64,000 nt of DNA from Microstegium vimineum. Taxonomy: Eukaryota > Streptophyta > Magnoliopsida > Poales > Poaceae. The stretch lies in assembly GCA_022036555.1 (NCBI GenBank), contig CM039133.1:40996718-41060717 (forward strand). The letters run 5' to 3'. Shown here in pieces: positions 58,965 to 64,000 of the stretch. Each line of letters starts with the position of its first letter. The stretch's first letter is position 1. The notes beneath the pieces are model-generated. The model saw nothing but the letters and a program-made list of their open reading frames with translations. It was not told the DNA's origin and did no database searches. Both the position numbers and the translations under genes were made by a program.

Positions 58965-61148
58965 CGCACCGCACGCCTGGTTGCTTCTGGTGGCCTCTGC
59001 GGCTTGTGGGAGGGGAAGAAGGGTAGAAACGGGGCGAATTCTTTTTCTTTCGTGCCGAGGAAGAGAGAAACGGCAGGTCGGAAGAGGAGGTGAGGTTTAA
59101 CTAAGGCCACGGGCTAGGGTTTTATGGATCTCGCCCATGGGCCGAAACCGACCGACAAAGCAGTGCATCTCGGGGAAGTTCACATAAAACAACTGCCACA
59201 AGAAACAATATTTTTAGATAAGTTTTTTGTGCCAATTGTCTATGAAAATGTGTGGATTGTTATTTTTTACAACGAAAGAAGAATTATATTATATGAAACC
59301 TAGGTACATCAATACATTATAAACACTTTGTAATACGAGATAGTATCCACGCTGTGAATAGCACAACTCAAATCCTAACTTGTTAATCGTTTTACAGTGT
59401 AAATGACCGCACAGACAAACACTCGCCAAATGGCCTGAGAATAACTGCCCAACGAACGACGACCAACATTCCTGTAGGTGGAATTGAGAATCTTTTTCTT
59501 CTTGTTGGTGTCTTCCTTCTTTTTCTTTCTGCCACCGAAGAATGAGGAAGACTGAAAGATATTCTCCCTAGTCTTTTATCGTGGTCAGATCTAACCACAA
59601 CAAAACGAAGAAAAGACCGGAGAAAATTATTCCATGGCGGCGACATCATCTCCGCCTTGATGCCGCTGTCCGGGAACAAAGATCTCCATGTCGTCATGTC
59701 GATGAAGATGGTGACGCCGAAGTTGTCGCCCTCGTCTTCAACGAAGCCGCCATGGAGAAGACGATTCCACTCTTCTCCTTCACCATTGCTGGAGAAGAGG
59801 AGAAGGAGGAGATAAAACTCCAATACCAAAAACTTTGGCATGGAAAAACCCTAACCCTAAGGACTCGATCTACTGGAGAAACTTGTTAAAAACAATAGAT
59901 CCCCACTCCCTTCAGCCCCCGGCGAGATGTCGGAGGGGAAGGGAGTGGGACCAGTGGCGACGGCGGAGGGCGGCGGTGGCCTCGCAAGACTTGCGAGGAA
60001 AAAGAATCCCTTCGGGGCCTCCCCTAACTAACTCCGTGAATGTGAAACTCAAAAAATGTGTGGATTGTTAGGAAGGGTTAACTGCCCTTGAAAAGCTCCT
60101 ATGAAAATAGCTGCTAAGAAAATAAATTCAAAAAAAAATCAAATGGAACCAAATAAAGATTAACTCTTTGGAAGCGGCTAATGCACAGCCGTGCATGCAT
60201 TAGTCCCTCCGCACGCACATTCTAATTTTCCTTTTCTGGGTGCGCGCGGGCAGCAAACTTATGTCGGAGGCCCACCAGACTGTAGGCCCACGCGCTACGG
60301 CGCCCGCCCCCCAACACCCCTCCCAACTCCCTTGCCTGGAAGCTTCTTCACCTCTGTCCTGTTATGCTTTACCCAATCAACACGCAAAACAGGGTTCTCC
60401 AGCCGCCGCAAACCACCATTGGGCGATCGGCGGATCCAAAATCAGAAAAATAAACAGGTATGTACATGTATTCAGAAATTTGATACTCTATGTATACTCA
60501 ACTTATATTCATACACTGAATTATCCAACAATTTAGCCAGATCTGTTTCTGGAAAAACATGTAGTGCAGTTCCTACTACAAAATCAGATTTCATCCTGCC
60601 TGATAGGCAATTCATTACTATTGTATAAGCAATTCAGTAGTAGTGCATAAGCAATTCAATTGTCTAACATCACAAAGAAGTGTACTGCAGTTTCGTGCTA
60701 CATAATCAGACCTGTTTGTTGGCCTCATATGGTACTACTACATGAGCAGATCTGTTCTTCGTGACATGTTACTACCAGATCAGTTATTTCTGCACAATGA
60801 TATTTGCATAATCCACCACTTCTGTAGATATACATCTGGCTGTACTGAACCTTGTCTCACACCCGGAATTAAAACATAGAAATAGTAAGAAAAAAGGATA
60901 AGCACAAAAAGATTTCTTCCTGTGAATGCTAGTTGTTTTCATGTGTATAACTGTGTTAACTGTGAAAACCTAATAGCCAGACCTATTATGAGCATTCCTA
61001 ATACTGAAAAAACTTATAACATGTACTGAAACAAAAAATAAAACTGCATATGATGGTAGCCATTTTTGCCTAAATTAGTTGACTAAGTTGTCTACAGTAA
61101 TAATATAATAACTCACTTATACTTGCTATTTGCGTTTAGGTCTAAGCT
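58965..61148. other. Intergenic region and presumed 5' leader of the FAR1-like gene
   Basis: 58965-59110 is the 5' side of the FAM136A-like gene. 59390-60060 contains overlapping frames on both strands with no recognisable family. A non-coding leader exon for the following gene may end at about 60460, where aaataaacag is followed by a donor gtatgt; its acceptor would be tgcgtttag at about 61131-61139, nine bases before the ATG at 61149. Confidence 0.4.
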
Positions 61149-64000
61149 ATGGATCTAAATGAGATACCAACAAATTTTGATGAAGATATCTTATTTGCAT
61201 TTGATATGGGTTATGTGACCAACAACTCTACCTTCTGCACACAATTGTCTACGTTCCATGAAATTCCTCAACCTAACAATGAGCAAGAGAACCAACTAAT
61301 TTTGCCTCATTTTTCTAAAGTTGGATATATAGTTTTAGTTGAGGTTCCTACAGAATTAGAATAAGTTGTTCCTACTATTTCTGACATTAGACTATCATTT
61401 GAACAAGCATGGTTAGAGGACAGGGGTGAAGGTTTTAATGCTGGTCCTGTAGTTTCTTAGAATGAACTAAATGTTGCTGCAAAAGAAAGCTTTATTGGTG
61501 ATCCTGTAGTTGCTGATAATGAAATACATGGTGTTGGAAATGAAGAAGCAGTAGAGGAAGAAGAGGTCTGGTCCACTCCTAAAATGTCACACAATGGGAT
61601 GACTTTTGCATCATTGGACGAAGCAAAGGAGTACTTCAACTCATATGCAAAGAGAACTTGTTTATCCATCAGGACTAACACGTCACATAGGTCAGCAATC
61701 ACAAAGGAAATGCAAAAGGTGCAGTATGTGTGCAATAAAGAAGGATTTGGTAGGAAGAGACATGCTCAGCTTGTTGATACTGTCACCTGCTACTCTGACA
61801 ATGATGAAGCTGAAGATGAGGAGGATAGCGGACAAGAGAAAGAGGATGAGCAACGGGAGAAGAGGAAAAAACTTGACGGGTGTAAGAAAAGAAAGAGGGA
61901 GAAAATGCTTTATACAAATTACAAGGCGAGGATGGTGGTCAAAATGATTGGCTCTAGCTGGCAAGTCATCTATTTTTTTGGCTGAGCACAACCATGATCT
62001 TGTGGTGAAGCCATCTCTCAAGAAATTTCTAAGGTCACACAAAGGGATACCAAGGCATGAAAAAGATTTCATTGTTTTGCTGCATGGATGCAACTTGAGC
62101 ACCGGTAGAATCATGCAGCTCATGATTGAGTTCTATGGGTCTGCACAGCTGGTGCCATATGAGGCCAAGCAAGTTTCAAATTTTTGCTCCACCATTCACA
62201 GGGTTGAGGAGTTCAAAGATATGCAAGAAACTTTGGATGATTTCAGAGCTTTGAAAGAAGAAGACCCAGATTTCTTCTACAAGATAAAGCTAGATGACAA
62301 CCATAAAGTTGAGAACCTCTTTTGGGTTGATTCAGCTGCAAGGCGTGCTTACAAAGAGGCATACAATGACTGTGTTTCATTTGATGCGACCTATATGACT
62401 AATATGTATGAGATGCCTTTCACACAATTCATAGGGATCAACAGACATTGCCAGACTTTTCAGCTAGGTTGTGCATTTATTAGAAATGAGAAGACAACTA
62501 CCTATGAATGGTTGTTTCTGACCTTTCTAGAGGCAATGGATGGGAGAGCACCACTAAACATAATCACCGATCAAGACGTAGCAATGAGAGCTGCCATTTG
62601 CACTGTTTTGCCAAACACAACCCATAGGAACTGCAGATGGTACATAATGGACAAGTTTTCAGGCACAATAGGACCTATCCTTGCTAGAAATAAAGAGTTG
62701 GAGGAAGAATTTGTGGCCTGCTTGAACTACACTGCCAGTCCGGAAGAATTTGAGGCTACATGGATTGCTATGGTTCAGAAAAATGGATTTGATGAACGAG
62801 CATTTCCAACACCTATACAATATAAGGCAGAGCTTCGTACCAGCCTACTACATGCACAATTTCTTCCCATTCCTCCAGTCAACACAACGAAGCGAGGGTT
62901 TCAATGCTTTGCTCAAGAAATATGTGAACCCAAACTTGTTTGTACTACAATTTGTAAGACAATACCAAAAGATATAAGAAAAATGTATGGTTGCACAGGA
63001 TGGGCAGGACTTTAGGACTGATGAAAACGAGCGAAAACGATGGTCAAGACATCCACTTGAGAGACATGCTTCCACTGTATACACAAAAAACATGTTCTAT
63101 AAAGAGTTTGAAAAAACTGTAGAATATGATGTGAAGCCTGTTGGCTAGTTCCAGTATTGGTTGGAGCCCAGTAATAACTTTATTTATGGATATGGAAGAA
63201 GGAACTATCTTGTTACAGCAATAGAAGAGGAGGAAAGTTACTGTTGCGAGTGCAGCAAGTTTGACACGGATGGCATCATCTGTTGTCACATTATAAGGGT
63301 CATGGTCAGGTTGGGTGTGAAATATATTCCACAAAGGTACGTTCTTCAAAGGTGGACACAACAAGCAATTCCTATTGAAACAAACCAAATCCAAAATGTG
63401 CATGCACCGATTGATTTTGTAGCGCGTGGGATGCCATTGGCAAACAAGAAAATTTTGAGATTGACCAATGCATCAACTGCATTTGCAACATTAGCAGCTG
63501 AGGGGTGTACAAATGATGAGAAGTATGCTGTATTGGATAGACACATAAAGCAGATGCACTCTGAACTTGAAGAAATTAAGAAAAAGAAGAAGCTGAACCA
63601 GCAGAGTAAAGGCAACAAGGAGAGTGGTGGTACAACAACCAACCAGAACATTCAACCTGGTCTTATAGTTGTGACAAATGGACTTACTCCTAGTGCTCCA
63701 AACACCGGTGGTAGAAGCGGTACAAAAGATGGTCCCGGTGCCTCTGATCCAACAAAAACTCCAATTGGAACAACAGGTTTACACAAAAACAAACTCCCCC
63801 CACTTGTTATGCTGTGCTTCATTGTTGAAGTTATTCTTCCTTAGTTGCTTATATTGCATTTTAACCTGTAGGCACAGTGGCTGATCCTAGTCATCAAATG
63901 TGAAGAACCCCCCAAAATCAAAGGCCAAAGGGCATAGGAAGGAGAAAAGGGCAAAAAAAGGGATGAATGGTCAAGCCAAAAGGAAGAATAAGTGCAGCGT
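61149..64000 (+). pseudogene. FAR1/FHY3-type gene (MULE-transposase-derived), decayed, runs off the window end
   Basis: Relative of the FAR1/FHY3 transcription factors, which descend from Mutator-like transposases. Starts MDLNEIPTNFDEDILF. The FAR1 DNA-binding domain lies at about 61600-62010 (FASLDEAKEYFNSYAKRTCL ... AEHNHDLVVKPSL). The MULE transposase domain follows at about 62350-62650 (FWVDSAARRAYKEAYNDCVS, FDATYMTNMYEMPFTQFIGI, TDQDVAMRAAI, THRNCRWYIMDKF). A SWIM zinc finger lies near 63240-63300 (CECSKFDTDGIICCHII). The C-terminal Lys-rich tail (KNPPKSKAKGHRKEKRAKKG) is cut by the window edge. In-frame stops lie at 61362-61364 and about 61458. Frame changes lie in a run of T near 61972-61978, after about 62760, near 62870 and again before the tail. 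All domains survive in order, so decay is fairly recent. Confidence 0.85.

Noticed and set aside
59392..60071. Frames up to 149 residues on both strands
   Set aside because: They overlap one another, show no domain, and the plus and minus translations are equally plausible; no gene call is justified.

Overview
This is a stretch of nuclear DNA from a plant, almost certainly a grass. The genes are split by GT-AG introns, one encodes a chloroplast-targeted enzyme, and the space between genes is filled with CACTA DNA transposons, Ty1/copia and LTR-type retroelements and MITE-like repeats. The species cannot be fixed from the sequence alone. No bacterial, organellar or viral gene, no CRISPR array and no tRNA or rRNA gene was seen.

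Layout. (1) 781-6445, minus strand: an intact 12-exon gene for the regulatory small subunit of acetolactate synthase. (2) 7270-30620: one nested transposon block. A CACTA element (A, target duplication CGT) contains a second CACTA element (B, 8208-15868, duplication GAT) and a young Ty1/copia element (18487-25691, duplication CTTGT). Both insertions lie inside A's second gene, and removing them rejoins its reading frame exactly. (3) 31819-32193, minus: a two-exon gene for a small secreted cysteine-rich peptide, with a clear TATA box and a three-copy tandem repeat of about 320 bp directly upstream. (4) 33640-40171: a pair of inverted, decayed repeats, one split by a solo LTR, followed by an LTR-like remnant. 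(5) 42483-44960, minus: a pectin methylesterase with its inhibitor pro-domain, broken by one missing base. (6) 47054-49302: a small CACTA element (C, duplication AAT) carrying a three-exon gene fragment of unknown family, so a Pack-CACTA candidate. (7) 50747-51076, plus: a small secreted six-cysteine protein of the prolamin-like/ECA1 type. (8) 54794-55879, minus: a truncated PPR pseudogene. (9) 56630-58964, minus: an intact three-exon FAM136A/DUF842 gene. (10) 61149 to the window end, plus: a decayed FAR1/FHY3-type gene.

How the parts relate. The intact host genes (ALS small subunit, the two small secreted proteins, FAM136A) look functionally unrelated. The most informative content is in the transposons. 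Elements A and B have diverged in sequence, but they share a detailed plan: gene 1 (TNPD/TNP2-like) at the right, a duplicated leader before it, a GC-rich minisatellite plus an internal cluster of subterminal repeats between the two genes, and a Ulp1/C48 protease-like second gene. The best leads for something undescribed are the gene fragment in element C with its promoter-proximal hairpin, the cysteine-rich peptide gene with tandem repeats at its promoter, and the conserved internal repeat clusters of the CACTA elements.
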